A stretch of 26,843 nucleotides of DNA from JdFR-22 sp046537735 (GTDB lineage Archaea; Halobacteriota; Archaeoglobi; Archaeoglobales; Archaeoglobaceae), in assembly GCA_046537735.1 (NCBI GenBank), contig JBKHKH010000010.1:1-26843 (forward strand). The letters are read 5' to 3'. Shown in pieces: positions 6,162 through 14,382 of this stretch. The notes under the pieces were generated by a model, which was not told where the DNA came from, ran no database searches, and worked only from the letters and a program-made list of their open reading frames with translations. Within the stretch, counting starts at the first letter, position 1. Each line of letters opens with the position of its first letter. The position numbers and the translations under genes were made by a program.

Positions 6162-8816
6162 ATGGATAATGGGATCGAGATCTCTCCCAGCGATAAAAAG
6201 GTTATCCTGGGTTTAGTCATTCTTATTCTCGCCATTATCTTCATTAGCACCTTTATAAATCTCTATACCGAATACCTGTGGTTCAATTCTCTGAATCTGG
6301 GTGATTATTTCCTCAAAATAATTTTTTACAGGCTGGAATTATTTGGTATTGTTTTTATCATTTCTGCAGTTATACTGGCTCTCAACAGGTTGGGCATGCA
6401 ATCCGCCGGTAAGGAGTTCCTGGGAGAGGCTTTTAAAGTTCCTCTGTGGATCTTCATCCTTTTGGCTCTCTTTATTGCCTATACTCTGTCCGTAAGATGG
6501 CTGGATCTGGTGTTCTTCTTGCATGGACAGCCTTTCAACGTTCAGGACCCCATTTTCAACATGGACATCTCCTTCTACGTGTTCAAGATACCTTTCATCA
6601 AGGATATGCTCAACGTTGTCCTGACGACCATAATTTTCTGTATAATGGTTTCAATCATTTACTATGGTTTTATATTCAGATGGGTAAAGAGCTGGGATGA
6701 GTTGAGGGGGTTATTCCCTTTCAGGGGCTACCTGCATGTGTCAATCCTCCTGTCGGTTATTATGATCCTGGTGGGTGGTTATCTTTTCCTTTACAGGTTC
6801 GAGCTGCTGGGTGCGCAGCACGGGGTGGTTAACGGGGCAAATTACACCGATGTGACCATAAGAATGCCTGTACTGCTTTTGCTGTCCGTTTTCTCTCTAA
6901 TAATGGCAGTGCTATGCATATACTTCGGTTATAAAGGGGACTTGTCTCCAGTATCTCTGGTTGCTGCCACATTCATTTTGGTGCTCTTTGTGGGTCTGAT
7001 TGTCCTACCCGTAGGAGTTCAAAAAATAAGAGTGGACCCCAACGAGCTTGCGCTGGAGGAGAAGTACATTGAGTACAGTATCGATTTCACTCAATTCGCC
7101 TACAGTTTAGGAGATGTTCAGGAGAACACCTACCCCATCTCTGGAAACCTCACATCAAAAGATATCGAGGAGAACAGCGGAATAATCAACAACGTCCGTT
7201 TATGGGACCATCGGCCCTTGCTCTCTGTTTACAGGCAAAAACAGCAGATCAGAACTTATTACAGTATAAACGACATAGATATTGACAGGTACAATATTAA
7301 CGGAGAATACACTCAAGTAATGATGGCGGCTAGAGAGCTTGACCCCTCATTATTGCAACCTAATGCGCAGACCTGGGTAAACAAGCATCTGGTTTACACC
7401 CACGGATATGGGGTTATAGCATCCCCTGTAAACGAGGTCTCTGAAGAAGGTGCTCCGGAACTCATCACCTACGACATCCCACCCAGGGGAGAGATCGAGG
7501 TAGAAAGACCGGCTATTTACTTTGGAGAAGAAATGGAAGACTACGTGATAGTGAATACGGGACAAAAGGAGTTCGATTACCCTTCCGGGGATCAGAACAT
7601 ATTCACCACTTACCAGGGAACCGGTGGAGTACCTATAAGCAATTATTTCCATAAACTGCTTTTTACCCTCAGGTTCAGCGACATAAACCTCCTGCTCACC
7701 AATTACATCACCCAGGACAGCAAGATACTGATGCACAGGGATATCAGTGAAAGGGTCAATTCCATAGCCCCCTTCCTGACTTATGATGAGGATCCCTACG
7801 TGGCTGTTATCGATGGCAGGACTTACTGGATAGTCGATGCCTATACCACACTGGACAGCTTCCCTTATTCGGAGAGAGCAAGCTTAATGGGTAGAGATCT
7901 GGATTACGTCCGCAACTCCGTAAAAATATTCATCGATGCTTATAACGGCTCACTGAGGTACTACGTAATGGAAGATGAGCCCGTTGTTAATACACTGCAG
8001 GATGCTTTCCCTGAACTGTTCACTTCTGGAGAGAATATGAGCGATGATGAGCGCAGTCATATTCGTTATCCTGTCGATCTTTTCAAGGTCCAGGCGGATA
8101 TCTATTCCACTTACCACATGAACGACCCTCAGACCTTCTACAACAGAGAGGATGTGTGGGAAATTCCCTACGAGCTGGTGGAAGATAGCCGGGTACTGAT
8201 GGAGCCTTATTATGTGATACTAACTCTTTCAGGGGGTGAACCTGAATTCGTACTTATGCTTCCTTTCACACCCAAGGGGAGAGATAACATTATATCCTGG
8301 ATGGCGGCCAGATGTGACGAGAACTACGGAGAACTGGTCCTTTACGAGTTCCCCAAAGGCACTCTGGTCTATGGCCCCATGCAGGTAGAGGCCAGAATAG
8401 ACCAGGACTCCTCCATTTCCCAGACCTTCACATTATGGGGTCAGGTGGGCTCAAGAGTGACCAGAGGCAACTTGCTGGTCATTCCCATCGACAACTCCAT
8501 AATTTATGTCGAGCCAGTCTATTTGAGGGCCGAGAATGCCGAGATCCCGGAGCTCAGAGGCGTGATCGTGGCTTATGGGAATGACCTCACCATGCAGCGG
8601 ACCATCATGGATTCCCTCAGAGTAGTTTTCGGGGAGGAAGAAGAAGCAGAGCTCCCTGTAGCCGGGGATATCCCATCACTGGTGTCAAGATCCATCGATC
8701 TTTACGAGAGGGCTTTAGAGGAAATAAGATCGGGCAACTGGAGTGGATTCGGCGACAAATTGAAGGAGCTCGGAGATGTTCTAGAGAGCATGAACAGGAC
8801 GGTTAAACAACCATAG
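6162..8816 (+). CDS. UPF0182 family large membrane protein
   Basis: An 884-residue protein of the UPF0182/COG1615 family, found in actinobacteria, cyanobacteria, clostridia and some methanogens, with no established function. The N-terminal 290 residues hold about seven hydrophobic segments (near 13-33, 49-67, 92-110, 150-172, 190-212, 234-256, 263-285). The remaining 590 residues form one large domain, probably outside the cell, with family signatures LWDHRPLL, ARELDPSLL, WVNKHLVYTHGYG, DIPP, RPAIYFGE, SERILMHRDI-like SKILMHRDISERV and the FxYP-type MLPFTPKGRDNIISWMAAR block. The acidic stretch EEEEAELP and C-terminal helices end the protein. Length fits the family. A TATA-like TTAAACATA lies about 22 bases before the ATG. 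It is divergent from the glutamate synthase-like gene, sharing a 140-base control region. Confidence 0.9.
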   Translation: MDNGIEISPSDKKVILGLVILILAIIFISTFINLYTEYLWFNSLNLGDYFLKIIFYRLELFGIVFIISAVILALNRLGMQSAGKEFLGEAFKVPLWIFILLALFIAYTLSVRWLDLVFFLHGQPFNVQDPIFNMDISFYVFKIPFIKDMLNVVLTTIIFCIMVSIIYYGFIFRWVKSWDELRGLFPFRGYLHVSILLSVIMILVGGYLFLYRFELLGAQHGVVNGANYTDVTIRMPVLLLLSVFSLIMAVLCIYFGYKGDLSPVSLVAATFILVLFVGLIVLPVGVQKIRVDPNELALEEKYIEYSIDFTQFAYSLGDVQENTYPISGNLTSKDIEENSGIINNVRLWDHRPLLSVYRQKQQIRTYYSINDIDIDRYNINGEYTQVMMAARELDPSLLQPNAQTWVNKHLVYTHGYGVIASPVNEVSEEGAPELITYDIPPRGEIEVERPAIYFGEEMEDYVIVNTGQKEFDYPSGDQNIFTTYQGTGGVPISNYFHKLLFTLRFSDINLLLTNYITQDSKILMHRDISERVNSIAPFLTYDEDPYVAVIDGRTYWIVDAYTTLDSFPYSERASLMGRDLDYVRNSVKIFIDAYNGSLRYYVMEDEPVVNTLQDAFPELFTSGENMSDDERSHIRYPVDLFKVQADIYSTYHMNDPQTFYNREDVWEIPYELVEDSRVLMEPYYVILTLSGGEPEFVLMLPFTPKGRDNIISWMAARCDENYGELVLYEFPKGTLVYGPMQVEARIDQDSSISQTFTLWGQVGSRVTRGNLLVIPIDNSIIYVEPVYLRAENAEIPELRGVIVAYGNDLTMQRTIMDSLRVVFGEEEEAELPVAGDIPSLVSRSIDLYERALEEIRSGNWSGFGDKLKELGDVLESMNRTVKQP

Positions 8817-8906
8817 AAATTGGGTGCTGGGAAAACTTTTTAAGTTCCCGGCAATGGGAAATAAAGTGCAATCACAATACAACTGATTCAAGCTTAAGGT
8901 GATATA

Positions 8907-9365
8907 ATGGCTAGAATGCATGCGAGAAAGAGAGGAAGCTCAGGATCAAAAAGAGTTTATCGAGATTCTGCACCAGAATGGGTAGAGTTGTCTCCGGATG
9001 AAGTAGAGAAAAGAGTTCTTGAGCTTTATGAAGAGGGTAATGAGCCCAGTATGATCGGAATGATCCTAAGAGATCGTTATGGAGTTCCTTCTGTTAAACA
9101 GGTCACAGGAAAAAAGCTGGTCGATGTGCTGAAGGAAAATAATGCTTTAACTGGTTTTCCTGAAGACCTGAAATCACTTATAGAGAAGGCCCTTAACCTG
9201 AGGAGGCACGCCGAAGAGCACAGAAAAGACTTCCACAATATCAGAGGTATGCAGCTGACCGAGGCAAAAGTACGGAGGCTGGCCAAATACTACAAAAAGA
9301 AAGGTATACTACCTCCTGACTGGAAATACGACCCTAAAAGGTTGAAAATAGAACTTACCAAGTAA
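8907..9365 (+). CDS. rps15: Small ribosomal subunit protein uS15
   Basis: Protein uS15 of the 30S subunit binds the central domain of 16S rRNA early in assembly. The 152 residues match archaeal/eukaryotic S15, which carries an N-terminal extension absent in bacteria: MARMHARKRGSSGSKR is the typical archaeal start, then PEWVELSPDEVE. The core is complete: GMILRDRYGVPSVKQVTGKK, LIEKALNLRRHAEEHRKDF, and LTEAKVRRLAKYYKKKGILP with the C-terminal YDPKRLK. AAGGTGAT lies just before the ATG at 8907, and a TATA-like TTTTTAAG at about 8836-8843 indicates its own promoter with a leader of roughly 40 bases. It follows the UPF0182 gene on the same strand with a gap of 90 bases. Confidence 0.97.
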   Translation: MARMHARKRGSSGSKRVYRDSAPEWVELSPDEVEKRVLELYEEGNEPSMIGMILRDRYGVPSVKQVTGKKLVDVLKENNALTGFPEDLKSLIEKALNLRRHAEEHRKDFHNIRGMQLTEAKVRRLAKYYKKKGILPPDWKYDPKRLKIELTK

Positions 9366-9726
9366 AAAACTTTTATCACTTATTTATTTTCAAAATGAGC
9401 TATTAAAAATAGCTGGTGACCTCTCCACCTTCACTCATTCAAAGACAGATGGTGTTACACCCACGTCTAACAATTAATATAAATAATTTTCCATTCTAAA
9501 ATGATAAATTCTACAAAAAATGTTTCTTAGCCAGAAATGCGTTCTGGAGCCTTGATCCACGCGATACCACTATTCCTTATTTAACCCGGTGTATTGAGGT
9601 GAATTATTGAGCGGTCAATCTTCAGATAATTATGCTTACCGAGCTCAATAGGGACTTTTTTGCCTATAGTTTATAATACAGAAAAAAAAAGAAGAAAGAT
9701 CTTTACTTTACCATAATAAATAAAAA
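9366..9726. other. 361-base non-coding stretch with several RNA hairpins
   Basis: Between uS15 and orc1 no gene is supported, but inverted repeats are dense. One is AGCTATT-AAA-AATAGCT (9398-9414). A second nested one has AGAC (9443-9446) and GTCT (9465-9468) around GGTGT-T-ACACC (9451-9461). A third is CCAGAA-ATGCG-TTCTGG (9531-9547). A T-rich run just after the uS15 stop (9366-9390) is its likely terminator. GTATTGAGGTGAATTATTG (9591-9609), followed by AGCGG, resembles a sequence upstream of orc1. A T9 run on the minus strand (9682-9690) is a likely orc1 terminator. Confidence 0.5.
9682..9690 (-). terminator. T9 run downstream of orc1/cdc6
   Basis: A run of nine A on the plus strand is a T9 tract in the transcript direction of orc1, 37 bases past its stop. 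Archaeal RNA polymerase terminates at such tracts without needing a hairpin. Confidence 0.45.
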
Positions 9727-11031
9727 TTAAGAGGTGAACTCAAAGATATCTAGCGATGTAACACTCCTTATGTTCTTCTCCGCAGTGGTAAGTGGTTCAA
9801 GTCTATAGTCTTCAAGCAAAGTCTTCTTTACCGGTTCGTTCGATACATCCAGCTTTATTTCTCTAGTTCTACCATATCTTCCCTTAGAGATGATTATCGA
9901 ATTTATTATACCCAGCATATCCAGTTCGGATACCAGATCGCTTATCCTTCTCTGGGTCAGCACATCTATATCCACTTTCTTGCACAGAGATTTGTAAACC
10001 GTATAGATCTCCCCAGTTGTAAATTTCTTGAAACCCGCCTCCGATAACAGAACCATTCCAAACAAAAGAACTTTGTTCTGTGTGGGGAGCATTCTTACCG
10101 CTTCAAGTATGTGGTCCATCTCTATCTTTCTCATAGCATTCCTGACGTGTTCAGTAGTTATGAACTCTGAGTTCTCCTTCTCTGCAATCTCACCACTTAC
10201 TCTAAGCAGATCGAGAGCCTTTCTTGCATCTCCATGCTCCTGAGCTGCCAGCGCTGAACAATAGGGGATCACTTCGCTTTCCAGTGTGCTGTCATTGAAT
10301 GCCAGCTCAGCTCTCTGCTGCAAAATATCCTGGAGTTGTTCCGCATTGTATGGTGGAAATATTAATTCTTCTTCGCTAAGAGAACTTATGACCCTAGGAT
10401 CCAGAAAATTTTTGAATTTAAGGTCATTGGAGATCCCAATGATGCTGACCCTTGCTTCTGTCAGATCCGAGTTGATCCTGGACAAGTTATACAGAACTTC
10501 GTCTCCTTTTTTGACCAGTTTATCTATCTCATCCAGAACCAGTATAACGCTTTGATTCCTTCTGTCAATCGATTCTCTTACTTCCTCGTATACCTGGTCA
10601 GTGGGCCATCCCGTCATAGGAACGTTCTTACCAAGTGTTTTCGCCAGAGTTGCCAGAACCCTATACTGTGTATCTATACGCTCGCAATTGAGATAATGTA
10701 CATGGCATATTACGTTCATCTTCCTGCTCATCGACTCCAACTGTTTCCCAACATATTTTACCGTGGCAGTCTTTCCTGTTCCCGTCTTGCCGTAAATGAG
10801 GGCATTTGAGGGGGTTTCTCCCTTCAGGGCCGGGACCAGGACAGAAGCCAGTTCTTCAATCTCTTTTTTCCTGTGGGGTAATTGTTCAGGCGTATAGGAA
10901 TGCCTGAGCACATCTTTGTTGCGGAAAATGTTGGGAGAAGCTAGAATATCCTCAAATATATTGCTATTGCTTCCCTCAAATATATTGCTATTGCTTCCCT
11001 CAAATATATTGCTACTGCTTCCATCCTCCAT
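9727..11031 (-). CDS. Origin recognition protein Orc1/Cdc6
   Basis: The archaeal replication initiator binds origin recognition boxes and helps load the MCM helicase. In 434 residues the domains are: an unusual N-terminal repeat (5-28), the canonical start NIFRNKDVL...YTPEQLPHR (34-54), Walker A GKTGTGKT at 81-88, Walker B LVLDEID with D167 and E168, sensor 1 near IGISND, sensor 2 HGDARKALDLLR, and a C-terminal winged helix (about 320-415) that binds DNA. The ATG at 11031 is supported by AGGTGGTG six bases upstream. The repeat consists of three 8-residue units, SSSNIFEG, SNSNIFEG, SNSNIFED, encoded by near-identical 24-base units. They echo the NIFRN of the real family start. The gene is monocistronic, flanked on both sides by non-coding DNA of about 300 bases. 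Confidence 0.95.
   Translation of the reverse strand: MEDGSSSNIFEGSNSNIFEGSNSNIFEDILASPNIFRNKDVLRHSYTPEQLPHRKKEIEELASVLVPALKGETPSNALIYGKTGTGKTATVKYVGKQLESMSRKMNVICHVHYLNCERIDTQYRVLATLAKTLGKNVPMTGWPTDQVYEEVRESIDRRNQSVILVLDEIDKLVKKGDEVLYNLSRINSDLTEARVSIIGISNDLKFKNFLDPRVISSLSEEELIFPPYNAEQLQDILQQRAELAFNDSTLESEVIPYCSALAAQEHGDARKALDLLRVSGEIAEKENSEFITTEHVRNAMRKIEMDHILEAVRMLPTQNKVLLFGMVLLSEAGFKKFTTGEIYTVYKSLCKKVDIDVLTQRRISDLVSELDMLGIINSIIISKGRYGRTREIKLDVSNEPVKKTLLEDYRLEPLTTAEKNIRSVTSLDIFEFTS
10951..11022. repeat. Three tandem 24-base repeats inside the start of orc1
   Basis: Units lie at 10951-10974, 10975-10998 and 10999-11022. The first two are identical and the third differs by one base (T to C at its 16th position). 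Each begins CTCAAATATATTGCTA on the plus strand. The period is a multiple of three, so each copy adds eight residues to Orc1 without breaking the frame. Confidence 0.95.
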
Positions 11032-11320
11032 AACACCACCTGCCTTTAAATATGCAGTTCTTACAAATACCGCCGGTTGCGTAAGACAAGCCTTAGTAAA
11101 AACTCCCCCTTTAAGAACTTTACCATTGGACCAATTTTATTAAGGTATTGAACTATTGAGCGGAGGAACTGATTTTATTTAATTATCCTATATTTTTGTG
11201 AATTAGGAGTGGTCTCAATTCTTTTTAGGAATTATAATGGCCCTTGATTTCATGTGGAGATGTTCTATAAAAATATCTTTAGATCAATACAGTTTTTCAT
11301 GTTCTAAAGAGTCCACCAGG
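11032..11320. other. Non-coding region upstream of orc1, possible origin or control region
   Basis: There is no gene here. Reading the minus strand, one site resembles an archaeal origin recognition box: TCCAATGG, then AA, and a G-run AAAGGGGG (11101-11132 overall), although spacing is longer than usual. It overlaps the palindrome ATTGGACCAAT (11125-11135). Other features are the inverted repeat TCTTAC...GTAAGA (11059-11064 and 11081-11086), the motif GTATTGAACTATTGAGCGG (11145-11163) shared with the other side of orc1, and AT-rich DNA at 11170-11200. Archaeal origins usually lie beside orc1/cdc6 and carry several boxes; only one weak match is visible, so autoregulation of orc1 is equally possible. 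Confidence 0.3.
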
Positions 11321-12919
11321 CTAACTGACAGTGAAATAGTCCACCAAACTTTGTGGGATAATGCTTTGAAGCTCGTCAAGGCTCTCGTAGGGTCTTCTTG
11401 ACATTAACTTTAATGCAGTTTTTCTCCCTATCCCAGGAATGTTCTCCAGCTGATACGATTCTGCAGTATTGACATCCATAGGATACTTTACTCCCGTAAT
11501 AGACCTCTCTCCGTGTCCAGTTACCCGTACATCGATAAAATCGTTCCTCTCGTAAGAGCCTACCACCCCCACGAGAAGAGGATAAGTGGCCATTTGCCTT
11601 GCAAAGGTAATATTACCTTTCTGCACCTCACACCGTAAATCGGTGAGCTTCCTTCCCACCGGGATAGCCTTTTTCAGTATTTCTCTGTCAATTTCCTTCC
11701 TTACCCTCCTCTTGAACGAATTAAAATACTTCTCGTTTACTCTTGAGCTGTTTTTGGCTAAAGGAGAGCCCCTCAACAGCTTTACCTGCCTGATATTGAT
11801 TCTTCTCAGCAAAAGACCCTGTTCTAAAACTTGCCGAAGAAATTCCAGATTCTTTTTGTAGGTGTCTTTAGTCTCTCCCCACAATCCGGCCACGAAGTTC
11901 AGTCCCGGGAGGAAATACGGCAACCCATTGTATCCCACAGAGGCGCCAAACTTATTTATAAGTTTTATAGCATACATTACTTCTTGAGGAGTGGCCGCGA
12001 GATTATTCTTCTGGGCCACCTTTTCATCTGCGGTTTCCAGGCCCATTGCGGCAACATTTCCCGGTGTGTGATAAACGATAATGGTTTTTATTATCTCCTT
12101 GCTCTCTCGAGGATGAGTGGCTATGGTTTTGGGATTGAGGTTGTCAAAATGGAGGGTCTTAATTTTGGGGCATCTCCTCCATATCTCCCGGTGAAATGAG
12201 AGCATGAACTCGGGGTCCGGTTTGGGAACCTCATAACTGAAGTCACCCATGTAAGTGAAGAAGTCCGTCTGCTTACCTATCCTAAAATACCTGGCTCCGT
12301 GGTTATACAAAGCCTCAATTTCGTTCAAGACGTCTTCAGGTTCTCGCATCTGCATCTGCGGTTTTCCGTGAGTTCTCTCCATACAAAATGAGCATTTCCC
12401 CCAATAACAGCCCCTGTAGGTCTCTATCTCACAGATGATGTGAGGGAAATCTGGATGTCTCTCGATCACTTCTGCCCCCTCAATGGCAAACCTGGGTAAG
12501 TCAAATGAGAGTTTGCCTTTAAACAATCGGGATAGGTGAGCATGAAGTTGCTTTTCAAAAGGGAATTCAAGAATATTGTAATTCCTCAACCTCTTATTAT
12601 CCAGTTCAAGGGCAATAGGCCCCACAACTATCTTATGAGGTCCCTCCGGCAAAAACCTGATCTCACCAAAGCTCAATGGCCTTGCGCTCAAATACTTGCC
12701 GGGAACAATAGCTCCGGCAATAACTATAATCAGATCAAATTCTTCAAGCTCACGCATGAGGTGGGGTTCGCTTCTCAGCTGATCGGCTGTGATGTAAGAG
12801 GCATTGTAGCCCATAGCCTTGACCATACCCACAATATATCGGGGATAAGGAGAAATGAATGGGGGAACTCCCAAGCACGATGGTTCATCTACATAGCCAT
12901 CCAGTATAGCGATCTTCAT
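11321..12919 (-). CDS. Radical SAM protein with C-terminal HhH motif (COG1031)
   Basis: A 532-residue protein of the archaeal COG1031 family (radical SAM with a helix-hairpin-helix), whose reaction is not known. An N-terminal Rossmann-like domain resembling B12-binding domains spans about 1-130 (ILDGYVDEPSCLGVPPFISP). The 4Fe-4S cluster motif is CYWGKCSFC with C171, C176 and C179, a Cx4Cx2C spacing instead of the usual Cx3Cx2C. Barrel signatures follow (YFRIGKQTDFF, MGLETAD, GLNFVAGLWGETKDTY). The C-terminus carries the DNA/RNA-type hairpin LENIPGIGRKTALKLMSRRP, which suggests a nucleic acid substrate, as in tRNA- or rRNA-modifying relatives. It begins 12 bases after the stop of the nucleotidyltransferase gene, so the two form an operon, with AGAGGTTGA at that stop as a possible ribosome binding site. 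Confidence 0.88.
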   Translation of the reverse strand: MKIAILDGYVDEPSCLGVPPFISPYPRYIVGMVKAMGYNASYITADQLRSEPHLMRELEEFDLIIVIAGAIVPGKYLSARPLSFGEIRFLPEGPHKIVVGPIALELDNKRLRNYNILEFPFEKQLHAHLSRLFKGKLSFDLPRFAIEGAEVIERHPDFPHIICEIETYRGCYWGKCSFCMERTHGKPQMQMREPEDVLNEIEALYNHGARYFRIGKQTDFFTYMGDFSYEVPKPDPEFMLSFHREIWRRCPKIKTLHFDNLNPKTIATHPRESKEIIKTIIVYHTPGNVAAMGLETADEKVAQKNNLAATPQEVMYAIKLINKFGASVGYNGLPYFLPGLNFVAGLWGETKDTYKKNLEFLRQVLEQGLLLRRINIRQVKLLRGSPLAKNSSRVNEKYFNSFKRRVRKEIDREILKKAIPVGRKLTDLRCEVQKGNITFARQMATYPLLVGVVGSYERNDFIDVRVTGHGERSITGVKYPMDVNTAESYQLENIPGIGRKTALKLMSRRPYESLDELQSIIPQSLVDYFTVS

Positions 12920-12931
12920 TTCTGTGAGGAT

Positions 12932-13960
12932 TCAACCTCTCTGGATCTTGGCGTGCTCCCCTATTATGGACCTGTTAAGCTCCAGATTCCTTATCTCACA
13001 CTCTTCATCCAGAATTCCTCTCCATACCTTTACCTTCCTCAGCACCACTTTGTTGAAGACCACAGTGTCGCTGACATCCGAATTATCAATTATGCAGTCC
13101 CGGCCTATACACGCAAAAGGCCCGATTATCGATCTGCCAGTGATCTCCGTTCCACTGTCAATGGTCACAGGAGAGATTATCTTCACCTGAGGTTCGATTT
13201 TAGCCTCATCCGATATACTTTCCTCCATGAAAATCTTAAAGGCATCCAGATAGGAATCAGGGTTACCCACATCATACCAGTTCCCCTCAGAGAAGGAGTA
13301 GCCGTTGACCTCAGTATTCTGGCACAACCAGCTGACGAAGTCACCAAGATTATCACTCTTAATAGTTTTCTCTACGTAATTCCGGAGCATAGAAACTGTC
13401 TTCTGGGGGAAAATATAGATCCCGATTCCCACCAAAGTAGATTTAGGGTCTTCGGGTTTTTCTTGAAATCCCACCACTTTATCTCCTTCCAGCTCCGCCA
13501 CACCGTATCTTCTGGCCAGTTCCTTTTTCCCCACATCGTATAGAACAGTAACGGCGATCTTGTCATCTTCACTTCTATCTTTATTGATTTCTCTGTAGTA
13601 ACCCATCAAGCCTTCAAGCTGAAACGAGAACAGGTTATCTCCGGCAACGACCAGAACCGCGTCATTCAAGGTTTTGACTACTTCATTCAAGGCCCTGACA
13701 GCTCCCAGCTTTTCTTCCTGATTGTGAGTTTCCTCCACCAGGATATCAACCTCAGAATCTTTGGTTGCCGCCCAGTCCTTGAAATCATTCTCGAATCTCA
13801 TGTTGGTAGATACAATGATGGGAATATTGAATTTGGCTATTTTATCATAAACATGGTCTATGATCTTCTCTCTTCCTATAGGAAGAAGAGGTTTGGATTT
13901 GGTTTTGGTTATGGGCCATAATCTGGTTGCATAACCACCAGCCATTATCACAGCTTTCAT
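12932..13960 (-). CDS. Sugar-1-phosphate nucleotidyltransferase
   Basis: This enzyme joins a sugar-1-phosphate to a nucleoside triphosphate, giving an activated NDP-sugar for cell-surface glycans or protein glycosylation. The 342 residues show the nucleotide-binding signature MAGGYATRLWPITKTKSKPLLPIG near 6-29, AGDNLF (catalytic metal Asp) near 110, EKP near 173, GIGIYIFP and GNWYDVGNPDSY. From about residue 250 to the end is a left-handed beta-helix with hexapeptide character (IISPVTIDSGTEITGRSIIGPFACIG). This resembles glucose-1-phosphate thymidylyltransferase and mannose-1-phosphate guanylyltransferase, and the sequence alone does not settle the sugar or the nucleotide. A TATA-like box (13981-13996) lies about 25 bases before the ATG, so the message is likely leaderless. 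Confidence 0.88.
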   Translation of the reverse strand: MKAVIMAGGYATRLWPITKTKSKPLLPIGREKIIDHVYDKIAKFNIPIIVSTNMRFENDFKDWAATKDSEVDILVEETHNQEEKLGAVRALNEVVKTLNDAVLVVAGDNLFSFQLEGLMGYYREINKDRSEDDKIAVTVLYDVGKKELARRYGVAELEGDKVVGFQEKPEDPKSTLVGIGIYIFPQKTVSMLRNYVEKTIKSDNLGDFVSWLCQNTEVNGYSFSEGNWYDVGNPDSYLDAFKIFMEESISDEAKIEPQVKIISPVTIDSGTEITGRSIIGPFACIGRDCIIDNSDVSDTVVFNKVVLRKVKVWRGILDEECEIRNLELNRSIIGEHAKIQRG

Positions 13961-13980
13961 AAAATTTACTTCCGTGTTAG

Positions 13981-13996
13981 TAATTTAAATTTAATT
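13981..13996 (-). promoter_or_regulatory. TATA-type box for the nucleotidyltransferase operon
   Basis: AATTAAATTTAAATTA on the minus strand ends about 20 bases before the ATG at 13960. The same AATTTAAATTTAA core occurs before the genes at 3354 (plus) and 1616 (minus), so it looks like this organism's preferred TATA form. Confidence 0.45.
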
Positions 13997-14043
13997 GAAC
14001 CAGAGGTGCGTTCTGAAGAGAGAAATACAATACCCATGTATGC

Positions 14044-14382
14044 TCACTCATCCTCAATCTTCATGAGAGGGTATTTCAAGCTTTCATCCCATTTCAGGGC
14101 AGCAACTATATGTGAGCCCCCGACCTCTACTTTTACCTCCACATTGAGGTGTTTTTCGTTCAATGTGGTGTAGCCCAACTCCGAAAGATCCTCAGATAGT
14201 CTTTCCCTATCTATTTTCACCCTTACGTCGCTGACATAAGGTTGGAGGCTTACACAGCTTTCAATGGCTTTCTCCATCATGTCCACATTTTCAGGACCGA
14301 TAGGAACTCCAATGAACTGGTGGAAGACAGCTCCCAGCTTTATACCCGCCTCAAATAGGGCTTTTTCCTTCTCTCCATCCAT
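14044..14382 (-). CDS. mptD: Archaeal dihydroneopterin aldolase MptD
   Basis: MptD cleaves 7,8-dihydroneopterin to 6-hydroxymethyl-7,8-dihydropterin and glycolaldehyde, a step of tetrahydromethanopterin (and folate) synthesis in archaea. The 112 residues match the COG2098/DUF381 family: GIKLGAVFHQFIGVPIGPENV near 13-33, the NQPYV-type LQPYVSDVRVKI, and YTTLNEKHLNVEVKVE. The ATG at 14382 follows AAGGTG. Its first 43 bases overlap the end of the archaetidylserine synthase gene in another frame. It is the last gene of a four-gene run with archaeosortase, decarboxylase and synthase, although it has no direct link to lipids; probably it shares the transcript only. Presence of this pathway agrees with a C1-metabolising archaeon. 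Confidence 0.88.
   Translation of the reverse strand: MDGEKEKALFEAGIKLGAVFHQFIGVPIGPENVDMMEKAIESCVSLQPYVSDVRVKIDRERLSEDLSELGYTTLNEKHLNVEVKVEVGGSHIVAALKWDESLKYPLMKIEDE

Noticed and set aside
10951..11022. CRISPR-like repeats
   Set aside because: The 24-base units are tandem without spacers and encode in-frame residues of Orc1.
12536..13543. A 335-codon plus-strand frame across the radical SAM and nucleotidyltransferase genes
   Set aside because: It is antisense to two well-identified genes and their junction; composition is that of a shadow frame.
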